This document shows positions 7,469-15,311 of a DNA stretch of 26,563 bases, in pieces. The notes beneath the pieces were generated by a model that saw only the letters and a program-made list of their open reading frames with translations, was not told the DNA's origin and searched no databases. The DNA comes from DATLFS01 sp035540935. Lineage in GTDB: Bacteria; Actinomycetota; CADDZG01; WHSQ01. Position 1 is the stretch's first letter, and every line of letters begins with the position of its first letter. Location: NCBI GenBank assembly GCA_035540935.1, contig DATLFS010000096.1:1-26563 (forward strand). Reading direction: 5' to 3'. A program made the position numbers and the translations under genes.

Positions 7469-8080
7469 ATGATGCAGCGGATCGCGGTGCTGGTCTCCGG
7501 GTCGGGGACGAACCTCGCAGCCCTCGCCGATGCCTGCGACGAGGGGCGGCTTGCGGCGGGCATCGTTCTCGCGGCGAGCGACCGCGAGTGCCTCGCGCTG
7601 GAGCGGGCGCGGGAGCGAGACATAGCGACCGAGGTCGTAGGGGTCGGCGACTTCCCCGACCGCGAGGCGTGGAGCCGGCGTCTGCGGGACGTGGTGCTCG
7701 AGCGGGAGCCGGACCTCGTCGTCTCCGCCGGCTTCATGCGCATCCTCGCACCGGTCTTCGTCGACGCGTTCCCGATGCGTCTGATCAACCTTCACCCCGC
7801 GCTCCTCCCTGCGTTCCCCGGCGCGCACGCCGTGCGCGACGCGCTCGATTTCGGCGTCAAGGTGACCGGCACGACCGTTCATCTGATCGACCACGAGGTC
7901 GACCACGGCCCCATCCTGTTGCAGGAGCCCGTCAAGGTGCGCGAGGACGACACGGAGGAGACTCTTCACGAGCGGATCAAGGTCGTCGAGAGGGAGCTGT
8001 TGGTCGAAGGCTGCCGGCTCGTCCTGGAGGGTCGGGTGCGCGTCGACGGCCACAGGGTCCGCATCGACCCCCCGGCATAG
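7469..8080 (+). CDS. purN: Phosphoribosylglycinamide formyltransferase 1
   Basis: Third step of purine synthesis: transfers formyl from 10-formyl-tetrahydrofolate to GAR, giving FGAR, in the cytoplasm. The protein is 203 residues, normal for the family. It has the phosphate-binding VSGSGTNL near the N-terminus, NLHPALLPAFPG with catalytic Asn107 and His109, and TTVHLIDHEVDHGPIL with Asp145; these match the E. coli triad N106/H108/D144. Possible starts are GTG 7460, ATG 7469 and ATG 7472. I choose 7469 because a -10-like TATCGT sits 7 bases upstream and no ribosome site exists, which suggests leaderless translation. purH follows after 9 bases. Its cofactor is made by FolD, encoded at 13319. 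Confidence 0.97.
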   Translation: MMQRIAVLVSGSGTNLAALADACDEGRLAAGIVLAASDRECLALERARERDIATEVVGVGDFPDREAWSRRLRDVVLEREPDLVVSAGFMRILAPVFVDAFPMRLINLHPALLPAFPGAHAVRDALDFGVKVTGTTVHLIDHEVDHGPILLQEPVKVREDDTEETLHERIKVVERELLVEGCRLVLEGRVRVDGHRVRIDPPA

Positions 8081-8083
8081 GAT
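8078..8083 (+). promoter_or_regulatory. -10 box (TAGGAT) for leaderless purH
   Basis: TAGGAT overlaps the purN stop codon and ends exactly 6 bases before the purH GTG (8090). If transcription starts at that G, the hexamer is at -12 to -7, the ideal position. There is no purine-rich ribosome site. purH may therefore have its own promoter inside the purN end. Confidence 0.55.
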
Positions 8084-8089
8084 GCGCCG

Positions 8090-9610
8090 GTGACCGTGCG
8101 CCGCGCTCTGATCAGCGTCTCCGACAAGAGCGGCATCGTCGACTTCGCCCGGGCCCTCGCCGCGGCCGGCGTCGAGATCGTCTCGTCGGGCGGGACGGCG
8201 GCGGCGCTCGCGGAGGCGGGCGTGCCCGTAACGAAGGTGGCCGACGTCACGGGCGCGCCGGAGATCCTGGGTGGGCGTGTGAAGACGCTTCACCCGTCGA
8301 TCCACGGCGGCATCCTCGCCGACCGCCGCCGCGACGAGCACGAGCGGGAGCTCGTCGAGCATCGCATCGAGCCGTTCGATCTGGTCGTCTGCAATCTGTA
8401 TCCCTTCGAGAGGACCGTCGCGACCGCAGGGACGCACGAGGACGACGCGCTCGAGCAGATCGACATCGGCGGACCTGCGATGGTTCGGGCGGCGGCGAAG
8501 AACTTCCCGAGTGTGGCCGTCGTCGTGAACCCGGCGCGCTACGACGAGATCCTGAAAGCGGTCGAGTCCGGTGAGGGCATCCCGCTCGAACGCCGTCGTG
8601 TGCTCGCCCGGGAGGCATTCGGCCACACCGCCGCCTACGACGCCGCGATCGCCCGTTGGTTCTGGCGCGGCGAGGTGTTCCCGGGATCGTTCATGCCGCG
8701 CTTCGAGAAGGTCATGGACCTGCGCTACGGCGAGAACCCCCACCAGCCGGCGGCCTTCTACCGCGATCCCGCAGGGGGCGGGGGCTTGGCGTCTGCCGAG
8801 CAGCTTCACGGCAAGGAGCTCTCCTACAACAATCTCCTCGACGCCGACGCGGCCTGGAGGCTGGCCCTGGAGCTGCCGCGTCCGGCGGCGGCGATCATCA
8901 AACATTCGAACCCGTGCGGAGCGGCGACGTCCGACACGCTGGCGGCGGCGTACGCCGCGGCTCTCGAGTGCGACCGCACGAGCGCGTTCGGCGGGATCGT
9001 GGCCCTGACCGATGCCTGCGACGGCGCCACGGCAACCCAGATCGCAGAGATCTTCACCGAGGTGGTGGTCGCGCCCGACTTCGAGCAGGAAGCGCTCGAG
9101 GTCCTGACCGAGAAGAAGAACTTGAGGATCCTGCGGGCCCGTCCATACGACCCGGGAGTGCTGGAGCTGCGGGGCATCGGCGGCGGCTTGCTCGTCCAAC
9201 GGGGAGACCCGCTCGACGATCTCGCGGGCGCCCGGGTGGTGACACGGGTCGAGCCGACACCGGAGCAGTGGCGGGATCTGCGCTTCGCCTGGACCGTGGC
9301 GAAGCACGTCAAGTCGAACGCGATCGTGCTGGCGAAGGACGGAGCGGCCGTCGGCGTCGGAGCGGGTCAGATGAGCAGGGTGGAAGCCACGGAGCTGGCC
9401 GCGCGGCGCGCCGGGGAGCGCGCGGACGGAACGGCCTGCGCCTCGGATGCCTTCTTCCCCTTCCGCGATGGGCTCGACGCGGCGGTCGCCGCGGGCGCCG
9501 CCGCCGTGATCCAGCCCGGGGGCTCCGTCCGGGACGACGAGGTCGTAGCGGCCGCCGACGAGCATGGGATCCCGATGGTGTTCACCGGAAGGCGCCACTT
9601 CCGGCATTAG
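8090..9610 (+). CDS. purH: Bifunctional AICAR formyltransferase / IMP cyclohydrolase
   Basis: Last two steps of IMP synthesis: formylates AICAR with 10-formyl-tetrahydrofolate, then closes the ring. The 506 residues are typical. The N-terminal cyclohydrolase domain (about 1-195) begins RRALISVSDKSGIVDFAR and contains SSGGT, TGAPEILGGRVKTLHP and GGPAMVRAAAKN. The C-terminal transformylase domain has MDLRYGENPHQPAAFY, IIKHSNPCGAA with the catalytic Lys271-His272 pair, and TSAFGGIVAL. The GTG at 8090 gives the canonical N-terminus. It lies 9 bases past purN with a TAGGAT -10 box ending 6 bases upstream. The gene ends the sucCD-purNH block; a hairpin-forming repeat lies about 30 bases beyond it. 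Confidence 0.98.
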   Translation: MTVRRALISVSDKSGIVDFARALAAAGVEIVSSGGTAAALAEAGVPVTKVADVTGAPEILGGRVKTLHPSIHGGILADRRRDEHERELVEHRIEPFDLVVCNLYPFERTVATAGTHEDDALEQIDIGGPAMVRAAAKNFPSVAVVVNPARYDEILKAVESGEGIPLERRRVLAREAFGHTAAYDAAIARWFWRGEVFPGSFMPRFEKVMDLRYGENPHQPAAFYRDPAGGGGLASAEQLHGKELSYNNLLDADAAWRLALELPRPAAAIIKHSNPCGAATSDTLAAAYAAALECDRTSAFGGIVALTDACDGATATQIAEIFTEVVVAPDFEQEALEVLTEKKNLRILRARPYDPGVLELRGIGGGLLVQRGDPLDDLAGARVVTRVEPTPEQWRDLRFAWTVAKHVKSNAIVLAKDGAAVGVGAGQMSRVEATELAARRAGERADGTACASDAFFPFRDGLDAAVAAGAAAVIQPGGSVRDDEVVAAADEHGIPMVFTGRRHFRH

Positions 9611-9640
9611 CCCGGTGACGCTCTGTGAGGCGGTGACCGC

Positions 9641-9662
9641 GGAGGCAAGTCGCTTGCCCTCC
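9641..9662. terminator. Inverted repeat after purH, possible terminator
   Basis: GGAGGCAAG and CTTGCC(C)TCC pair as a 9-bp stem with one bulged C and a 3-base loop, about 30 bases after the purH stop. A short T/A-richer stretch (TAGTTGTATA) follows. It may end purH transcription or be an operator, because the next gene's -10 box begins 9 bases later. Confidence 0.45.
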
Positions 9663-9670
9663 TAGTTGTA

Positions 9671-9676
9671 TAGGAT
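9671..9676 (+). promoter_or_regulatory. -10 box (TAGGAT) for the LVIVD propeller gene
   Basis: TAGGAT within TATAGGAT is the most AT-rich spot between purH and the next gene. A start near 9683 would give a leader of about 41 bases with the ribosome site GGAGG (9711-9715). I see no good -35 box; TTGCCC (9654-9659) is only 11 bases upstream. Confidence 0.5.
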
Positions 9677-9723
9677 TCGGCCCGTCGGACAGGGCTCGGA
9701 TAGACCTTGTGGAGGGGATGCCC

Positions 9724-11550
9724 ATGCGATGGCGCACGCGACATGTCCTGGCGGTTGCACTGATCGTGGGGGTGACGGCCGTTCCCGCGGCTCACGCGGC
9801 GGACGACAAGAGCTCGAACATCACCTACGAGGGGACCTCTCCCAAGAACGGCACCACCAACTCCGATCTCGCCTTCTGGGGTAACCGCGCGTATGCCGGC
9901 AACTACGACGGCTTCCGCATCATCGACATCTCGAACCCGCGGAACATCGAGGACCCGAGCGCGGTGATCACAGACTTCCGCTGCCCCGGGCCGCAGAACG
10001 ACATCTCGGTCTGGGACAACGACGACGACCCGGCCGCCGACCTACTGTTCCTCTCGGTTGACTCGCCGCGCAGCGACGACTCGTGCAACAGCACCGCCAC
10101 GCGGGCGGACAACCCCGATTCGTGGGAAGGCGTCCGGATCTTCGACATCAACAACGAGCAGAACCCGGTGCCGATCGCGAACGTCCCGACCGACTGTGGC
10201 TCGCACACGCACACGCTCGTTCCGGGTGACGACGGAAACGTCTACATCTACGTTTCGTCCTACCCGCTCGGTGCCACCGCGACGACGACCACGATCCCGG
10301 GCAGCACGGAGCAGACTCCCGCGCGCGCCGCGGGCACGAAGAATGACGGAACCGAATGTCTCGAGCCGGAGCCGGGTCATCCCAAGCCCAACGGAGTGCA
10401 CGACAAGATCTCGATCATCCGCGTTCCGCTGACGAACCCCGCCGCGGCCGACGACCGGGTGCCGGCCGAAGGTGGCACCGGGTGGACCTACGCCAATGTG
10501 AAGGAGGTCGCGCTCGACGGCGCCACCTACAAGACCGACCGGACGTCGGCCGGACGGCACTTCACGTTCGCCGGGTGTCACGACATCGCCGTCTACATGG
10601 CGATCGACACCGCGGTGGGTGCCTGCTGGGCGGAGGCGCACATCTGGAACATCTCCGACCCCTACTCGCCCAAGTTCCTCCGCCGGATCCGGAACGACAA
10701 GATCGACTCGCTGTTCCACTCGGCCACGTTCACCTACGACGGGAAGTACGTGGCGCTCGAGGACGAGGCGGGTGGTGGCGGCGACGACCGGTGCCGCGAC
10801 CCGAACGACGAGCAAGGTCGCATGTGGCTCTACGACCTCTCGGGGATCCTCTACAGCTCCTTCAAGATCCCGCGGCCGCAGCTGCCGGTGAACGGTGAGA
10901 TCCAGGCCTGCACCGCTCACAACTACAACTTCATCCCGCTCAACAACGGGAAGTACATCGTCGTGTCGGCGTGGTACGAGGGCGGAACGTCCGTCATCAA
11001 CTGGACGAACGTCTACAACCCGCGCGAGATCGCGTGGTTCGACGCCGACAGCCCGGTGAACGGAACCGGCCCGAGCATCCGCTCCGATGTCTGGTCGTCC
11101 TACTGGTACAACGGATTCATCTACGTGAACGACGGTCTGCAGCGAGGCGACTCGAACGAGGAGCGCGGGCTCGACGTGCTGTCGTTGAGGCACCGGGCGC
11201 TGTCCGGTGAGGTCGAGCTCGACTTCCTGAACCCGCAGACGCAGATGGAGCTCATCTCGCAGACGCGGTCGGTCCCGTCGTTCGTCGTGCTGGATTACCG
11301 CCGCGGTGCGTTCCGCGGGTTCGTGTTCGCCGACGATGAGAATTGCTACGCGAACCGGACGGTGCGGATCCGCAAGGCAGGCGGCAAGACCATCGCCAGA
11401 ACCACGACCAACCGGTTCGGCGACTTCCGCGTGTCGCGGCCGAACGCGTCGGGCCGGTTCTTCGCCGTCGTGGAGGCGAGGACCGTGCCGGTCGGGAACG
11501 ACGCGGTGGCGTGCGGGCGCGACCGCTCGGAGACGGTCCGGGTCCGCTGA
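9724..11550 (+). CDS. Secreted LVIVD-type seven-bladed beta-propeller protein with C-terminal regulatory-like beta domain
   Basis: Exported protein of 608 residues; molecular function unknown. A signal peptide occupies about 1-25 (RHVLAVALIVGV, cut after AHA). I count seven propeller-like repeats between about 45 and 495, several ending in the LVIVD-like phrase FRIIDISNP, VRIFDINN or AHIWNISDP. Histidine motifs recur at blade starts: SHTHT (His161, His163), GCHDI (His286), FHSAT (His332) and CTAHN (His399). Residues about 528-600 resemble a carboxypeptidase-regulatory-like domain (GFVFADDENCYANRTVRI ... TNRFGDFRV). ATG 9724 is preferred over GTG 9709 and ATG 9718 because GGAGG (9711-9715) then has an 8-base spacing and the signal peptide begins at once. 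A strong hairpin follows the stop. Propeller assignment is firm; a binding or surface role is inferred. Confidence 0.85.
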   Translation: MRWRTRHVLAVALIVGVTAVPAAHAADDKSSNITYEGTSPKNGTTNSDLAFWGNRAYAGNYDGFRIIDISNPRNIEDPSAVITDFRCPGPQNDISVWDNDDDPAADLLFLSVDSPRSDDSCNSTATRADNPDSWEGVRIFDINNEQNPVPIANVPTDCGSHTHTLVPGDDGNVYIYVSSYPLGATATTTTIPGSTEQTPARAAGTKNDGTECLEPEPGHPKPNGVHDKISIIRVPLTNPAAADDRVPAEGGTGWTYANVKEVALDGATYKTDRTSAGRHFTFAGCHDIAVYMAIDTAVGACWAEAHIWNISDPYSPKFLRRIRNDKIDSLFHSATFTYDGKYVALEDEAGGGGDDRCRDPNDEQGRMWLYDLSGILYSSFKIPRPQLPVNGEIQACTAHNYNFIPLNNGKYIVVSAWYEGGTSVINWTNVYNPREIAWFDADSPVNGTGPSIRSDVWSSYWYNGFIYVNDGLQRGDSNEERGLDVLSLRHRALSGEVELDFLNPQTQMELISQTRSVPSFVVLDYRRGAFRGFVFADDENCYANRTVRIRKAGGKTIARTTTNRFGDFRVSRPNASGRFFAVVEARTVPVGNDAVACGRDRSETVRVR

Positions 11551-11569
11551 CGGACGATCCGAAACGAGC

Positions 11570-11599
11570 CGCCGGCCCCCTCGGAAGAGGGGGCCGGCG
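11570..11599 (+). terminator. Strong 13-bp hairpin with GGAA tetraloop
   Basis: An exact 13-bp stem (left arm 11570-11582, right arm 11587-11599) closes a GGAA tetraloop, 19 bases past the propeller stop. No U-tract follows, which is common for GC-rich actinobacterial terminators. It separates the propeller gene from the Calx-beta gene. Confidence 0.8.
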
Positions 11600-11653
11600 C
11601 CGTTCGGGTGACGGTTAAGGTGAGGCGACGTCGTCGCTTGGGGGGCTTGGGGG

Positions 11654-12859
11654 ATGGTGCACCGGCTGGCAGCCATAGTGGGTCTCGCGATCGGTCTCTC
11701 GGTCCTGCCCGCGAGTCATGGTCTGGCGTGCGCCGTGCAAGCCGGGTCCGTCGGGCTCGCCGGTTTCCCACCCGGCGCCGATGTCCGCAACGCGTTCTAC
11801 TGGGCGGCCGAGGACGCCGGGAGCGTCACCTTCCGGATCCAGAGGATCAGCGACGATTGCTCCGGGACGCGGGTGACGGTCGGCTACCGGGCCGTCGACG
11901 ACACCGCGCTGAACGGCGCGGATTTCGTGTTGGAGGCGGGCCGGACGGGGCTGCTGCTCGACTACGCCCACGAGCAGGCGGGTTCCTTCGAGGACGTCCC
12001 CGTCGCGATCGTCGACGACGCGGTCGTCGAGCCTCCGGTCGAGCGTGCCTTCATCGAGCTCCACTCGCCCGAGGGGGCGACGCTCCGGGAGCCGTGGCGC
12101 GCGCCTCTCTTCATCGTCGACGACGACGCCGCGACCCCCACTTACTCGTTCGGTGAAGCCGAGCGAGCGCAGAACGAGAGCTTCGGGACCGTTCGGCTGC
12201 CGGTATTCCGCGCGGGAGACGCGTCCTCCGAGGGGACGGTCACGTACTCGTTCGCTCCGGAGACCGCGACGGACGGTGACGACTATTCCGCTCAGGACGG
12301 AGCGCTTACGTTCGCGGCGGGGGAGCGTATGAAGACGATCGAGCTCCAGGTGGTGAACGACAGCGCCGCGGAGGGCGATGAGACGCTGCGCGTCGAGCTC
12401 TCGGGCGGCGCCGTCGGCGGCATCAGCTCGACGCGGGTGACGATCGTCGACAACGAGAGCGACTTCGCCGCGCCGCGCAGCCGTCTGCATCATCCGAAGC
12501 ACGACCGGACCTATCGCCGGACCGACTATCGGTTGCGGGAGATCCACGTGTTCACGAACGACGATCCTTCGGGCGTGGTGACGGCCGAGATGGCCCTCCG
12601 GAAGAAGAAGAGGAGCGGCGCCTGCGCGTGGTGGGGCCGCTCCGGTTTCGTCGCCGGACCTTGCGGGAGCCCGAGATGGATCGGGATGGAGCAGGTCAAC
12701 CCGAGCTTCTACCTGTTCCGGCTGCCGAAGCTGAAGCCGAGCATCGGGACCCCCGTCAAGAACTACACGATGTACTCGCGCGCTGCTGACGGTGCGGGGA
12801 ACGTGGAATCGGCGATGAGGGTCGGGAAGAATGCGAACCGCTTCGAGGTGAGCCGATAG
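11654..12859 (+). CDS. Secreted protein with two Calx-beta-like domains
   Basis: Exported protein of 401 residues, function unknown. A signal peptide covers about 1-25 (RLAAIVGLAIGLSVLPASHG). Two Calx-beta-like repeats follow: about 45-157 (VTFRIQRIS ... VTVGYRAVDDTALNGADF ... FIVDDD) and about 163-267 (GTVRLPVFRAGD ... TATDGDDYSAQDGALTF ... VTIVDNES). Both carry the acidic turn typical of Ca2+-binding Calx-beta folds. The C-terminal part (about 275-398) is an unassigned beta-rich module with a Lys/Arg patch (RKKKRSG) and two Cys; its ending AADGAGNVE resembles bacterial Ig-like modules. ATG 11654 follows a G-rich stretch that can act as ribosome site; TAAGGT (11616-11621) is a possible -10. 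The gene meets the cupredoxin gene tail to tail with a 2-base gap. Confidence 0.85.
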   Translation: MVHRLAAIVGLAIGLSVLPASHGLACAVQAGSVGLAGFPPGADVRNAFYWAAEDAGSVTFRIQRISDDCSGTRVTVGYRAVDDTALNGADFVLEAGRTGLLLDYAHEQAGSFEDVPVAIVDDAVVEPPVERAFIELHSPEGATLREPWRAPLFIVDDDAATPTYSFGEAERAQNESFGTVRLPVFRAGDASSEGTVTYSFAPETATDGDDYSAQDGALTFAAGERMKTIELQVVNDSAAEGDETLRVELSGGAVGGISSTRVTIVDNESDFAAPRSRLHHPKHDRTYRRTDYRLREIHVFTNDDPSGVVTAEMALRKKKRSGACAWWGRSGFVAGPCGSPRWIGMEQVNPSFYLFRLPKLKPSIGTPVKNYTMYSRAADGAGNVESAMRVGKNANRFEVSR

Positions 12860-12861
12860 GG

Positions 12862-13233
12862 CTAGGAGGCTCCGGCGCGAACGGTGCCGCACATCCCGCG
12901 GCACACCCGCTTGCCGTTCTCCCGGAACACCGCCGAATGCACACGGCATCGGTATTTGTAGACGCCCTTCTTGCGGAGCCGGCGCTTGGCGGTCTCGCCC
13001 GGCTCGAGGAGGTCGTCGACGACGATCCGCCCGACGGGGCTCTTCCAGATCTCCACGTCGTGGACGGCGTCCGTCGGATTGCGCCAGACGACCGTGGTTC
13101 CGCGGGCGACCTTACGGCGCGCCGGGTCCCAACGGTCGTCGTCGGTCGCCCGGATCCGCACCGTCGCGCCGCCGGCAGGGGCGGCCGCGACGAGGAGAGC
13201 GCCCACGAGGACGATCGCGACCTTCGCGCTCAT
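12862..13233 (-). CDS. Small secreted cupredoxin (plastocyanin/azurin-like copper protein)
   Basis: Type-1 copper electron-carrier fold, 123 residues, exported by an N-terminal signal peptide (about 1-23, VAIVLVGALLVAAAPAGG). Copper ligands can be placed as His58 (AVHDVEI), Cys96 and His99 (YRCRVH) and Met114 (GMCG). The loop between His99 and Met114 is 14 residues, longer than the 4 of plastocyanin, and holds an extra Cys111, with Cys115 just after the Met. Start ATG 13233 has a TAGACT -10 box ending exactly 6 bases upstream; GGGAG is too close to act as a ribosome site, so it looks leaderless. It is convergent with the Calx-beta gene and divergent from folD. The redox partner is unknown. 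Confidence 0.88.
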   Translation of the reverse strand: MSAKVAIVLVGALLVAAAPAGGATVRIRATDDDRWDPARRKVARGTTVVWRNPTDAVHDVEIWKSPVGRIVVDDLLEPGETAKRRLRKKGVYKYRCRVHSAVFRENGKRVCRGMCGTVRAGAS

Positions 13234-13239
13234 GCTCCC

Positions 13240-13245
13240 AGTCTA
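13240..13245 (-). promoter_or_regulatory. -10 box (TAGACT) for leaderless cupredoxin gene
   Basis: Read on the minus strand, TAGACT ends 6 bases before the ATG at 13233, placing it at -12 to -7 if transcription starts at the A of ATG. Confidence 0.55.
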
Positions 13246-13278
13246 GTCACGGACGCCGGTCGCCCTGCGCCCTCTCAG

Positions 13279-13284
13279 TAGGAT
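13279..13284 (+). promoter_or_regulatory. -10 box (TAGGAT) for folD
   Basis: TAGGAT lies 34 bases upstream of the folD ATG. A start near 13291 would give a 28-base leader containing the GGAGGAG ribosome site (13309-13315). So folD looks conventionally led, unlike the divergent cupredoxin gene. Confidence 0.5.
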
Positions 13285-13318
13285 GCCCTCGCCCGCGGGA
13301 CGACGGACGGAGGAGCGG

Positions 13319-14182
13319 ATGACGGCGGAGATCATCGACGGCAAGCGCATAGCGGCCGAGGTCCGAGCCGAGGTGGCGGAGCGTGCGGAGGCTCTGTCGG
13401 AGCGGGGCGTCCGCCCCGGTCTCGCCACCGTCCTCGTCGGCGACGACCCCGCCTCCAAGGTCTACGTCTCGTCGAAGCAGAAGGCTTGTGCCGAGGTCGG
13501 CATCGCGGTGTCGGATCATCCGCTGCCCGCGTCGACACCGCAGGAGGAGTTACTCGATCTGCTCGACCGGTTGAACCGCGATCCCGACGTTCACGGCATC
13601 CTCGTGCAGCTGCCGTTGCCGGAGCACATCGACGAGGGGGCGGTCCTCCTCGCCGTCGACCCGGCCAAGGACGCCGACGGCTTCCATCCGCAGAACCTCG
13701 GGCGGCTCTTGGCGGGGGAGCCGGTCGTCGCCCCCGCCACCCCTGCGGGCATCCAGCAGATGCTCCTGCGCGCCAACATCGAGACGAACGGCGCCGAAGT
13801 CGTGGTCGTGGGTCGATCGAACATCGTCGGCAAGCCGATCGCAGCCATGCTCATGCAACGAGGGCCGGGCGCCAATGCGACGGTCACCGTCTGTCACACA
13901 GGGACCCGCGACCTCCCCGAGCACACGCGCCGCGCCGATATCGTCATCGCGGCCATCGGTAGACCGCACGCGATCACCGCTCCGATGCTCAAACCGGGGG
14001 CATGTGTCGTCGACGTGGGGATCAACCGGACGGAGGACGGCCTTGTCGGTGATGTCGACTTCAAAGCCGCCGCGGAGGTTGCCGGCGCGATCACGCCGGT
14101 CCCGGGGGGCGTCGGGCCGATGACGATCGCGATGCTGCTCCACAACACCGTCCTGCTCGCGGAGCGCAGCGAATCCGCCTAG
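13319..14182 (+). CDS. folD: Bifunctional methylene-THF dehydrogenase / methenyl-THF cyclohydrolase
   Basis: Interconverts 5,10-methylene-THF and 10-formyl-THF, normally with NADP, supplying the formyl donor for PurN and PurH encoded upstream. The 287 residues are typical. Motifs seen: YVSSKQKAC with the catalytic Lys, VHGILVQLPLP, PATPAGIQ, VVVVGRSNIVGKPIAAML (nucleotide-binding region), and TPVPGGVGPMTIAML at the C-terminus. ATG 13319 is chosen for its GGAGGAG site (13309-13315) and the canonical start MTAEIIDGKRIA. An upstream in-frame ATG at 13283 overlaps the -10 box and is unlikely. It converges on citrate synthase with a single-base gap. Confidence 0.97.
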   Translation: MTAEIIDGKRIAAEVRAEVAERAEALSERGVRPGLATVLVGDDPASKVYVSSKQKACAEVGIAVSDHPLPASTPQEELLDLLDRLNRDPDVHGILVQLPLPEHIDEGAVLLAVDPAKDADGFHPQNLGRLLAGEPVVAPATPAGIQQMLLRANIETNGAEVVVVGRSNIVGKPIAAMLMQRGPGANATVTVCHTGTRDLPEHTRRADIVIAAIGRPHAITAPMLKPGACVVDVGINRTEDGLVGDVDFKAAAEVAGAITPVPGGVGPMTIAMLLHNTVLLAERSESA

Positions 14183-14183
14183 C

Positions 14184-15311
14184 TCAACGGTCGGTGATGG
14201 GCTTCCAGTCGCGGGCGGGTGGTCCGATGTAGGCGTGATCGGGGCGGATCAGGCGGTTGTCCGCATACTGCTCGCGCACATGAGCCGTCCACCCCGCGAC
14301 GCGGCTGCAGGCGAACACGGGGGTGAAGAGATCGGTGGGGATCTGTAGGTAGCCGTACACGCTCGCGGCGTAGAAGTCGACGTTCGGGTAGAGGCCTTTC
14401 TCGTCCATGACGGTCCGTTCGATGATCTCGGAGATCTCGTAGTTGCTGCCGTCGCCGGTCTTTTCCGCGAGATCCTTCGCCATGCGGCGCAGATGCGTCG
14501 CCCGGGGGTCCTCCGTCTTGTACACGCGGTGGCCGAATCCCATGATCTTCTGCTTGGCGGCCAGACGCTCCTTGATGTAGCTCTCAGCCGCCGGCGCGCC
14601 GCCTTGCGCCTTGATCTCCTTGAGCATCCGCATGACCGCCTCGTTGGCGCCGCCGTGCAGGGGCCCCTTCAACGCGGCGACGGCCGCCGCCATCGCCGAG
14701 TGGATGTCCGAAAGCGTCGCGGCACAGACGCGCGCGGCGAAGGTAGATGCGTTCATCGTGTGGTCGGCGTGCAGGGTCAGACAGACGTCGAAGATGTGCG
14801 CCGAATCGTCGTCGGCCTTGTCGCCCTTGAGCATCCACAGGAAGTTCGCCGCCTGCGACAGGGTCGGGTCGGGCGGCACGAGCGGGAGCTCCTTGCGGAG
14901 CCGGTCGTAGTAGGCCACGAGGGTCGGGAAGACCGCACACAGGCGGATCGCCTTGCGGTAGTTCGCCTCTTCGGACGTGTCCCATCCGTCGGGATCTTTC
15001 GCCGACGACGCCGAGACCGCCGTACGGAGCATCGACATCGGTGCCGCGTTCTCTGCGAGCGTCGGCAGCAACTCGCGGACGAAACCGTTCGGCTCGCGCT
15101 CCCCGCCGAGCTGGTCGCGCAGATCGGACAATGCGCTCTCGTCCGGGAGCTCGAGGTGATGGAGGAGGTAGATGACCTCCTCGAACGTTGCGTTGCGGGC
15201 GAGGTCGTGGATGTCGTAGCCGACGTACCAGAGCCGCCCGCTCTTCCCGTCGATGTCGCTCAGCGCGGTTTCCGCTGCAACGACTCCCTCGAGTCCCTTG
15301 CCCGTCGCCAA
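14184..15311 (-). CDS. gltA: Citrate synthase
   Basis: Condenses oxaloacetate and acetyl-CoA to citrate, entering the TCA cycle. The 375-residue protein is the shorter bacterial form without an N-terminal extension. Active-site residues are visible: His181 and His184 (LTLHADHTMN), His219 (GPLHGGANE), His261 (GFGHRVYK) and Asp312 (PNVDFYAAS). The start is TTG 15311 (MATGKGLEGVVAAET), supported by GAGGTG about 4 bases upstream; no in-frame ATG or GTG fits better. It is divergent from icd. 2-methylcitrate synthases look very similar, so propionate activity is possible, but the neighbouring icd and mdh and the absence of prpB/prpD argue for the TCA enzyme. Confidence 0.95.
   Translation of the reverse strand: MATGKGLEGVVAAETALSDIDGKSGRLWYVGYDIHDLARNATFEEVIYLLHHLELPDESALSDLRDQLGGEREPNGFVRELLPTLAENAAPMSMLRTAVSASSAKDPDGWDTSEEANYRKAIRLCAVFPTLVAYYDRLRKELPLVPPDPTLSQAANFLWMLKGDKADDDSAHIFDVCLTLHADHTMNASTFAARVCAATLSDIHSAMAAAVAALKGPLHGGANEAVMRMLKEIKAQGGAPAAESYIKERLAAKQKIMGFGHRVYKTEDPRATHLRRMAKDLAEKTGDGSNYEISEIIERTVMDEKGLYPNVDFYAASVYGYLQIPTDLFTPVFACSRVAGWTAHVREQYADNRLIRPDHAYIGPPARDWKPITDR

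Noticed and set aside
7250..9607. A 785-codon open frame on the minus strand across purN and purH
   Set aside because: It is antisense to two certain genes, has Arg/Asp/Gly/His-heavy composition without any motif, and arises from GC-rich third positions.
9611..9723. Possible riboswitch upstream of the propeller gene
   Set aside because: The inferred leader is only about 41 bases, and no known riboswitch core is recognisable; the inverted repeat lies upstream of the inferred transcription start.
10042..11676. A 544-codon minus-strand frame opposite the propeller gene
   Set aside because: No recognisable domain; the plus-strand protein has a signal peptide, seven repeats, a ribosome site and a terminator hairpin.
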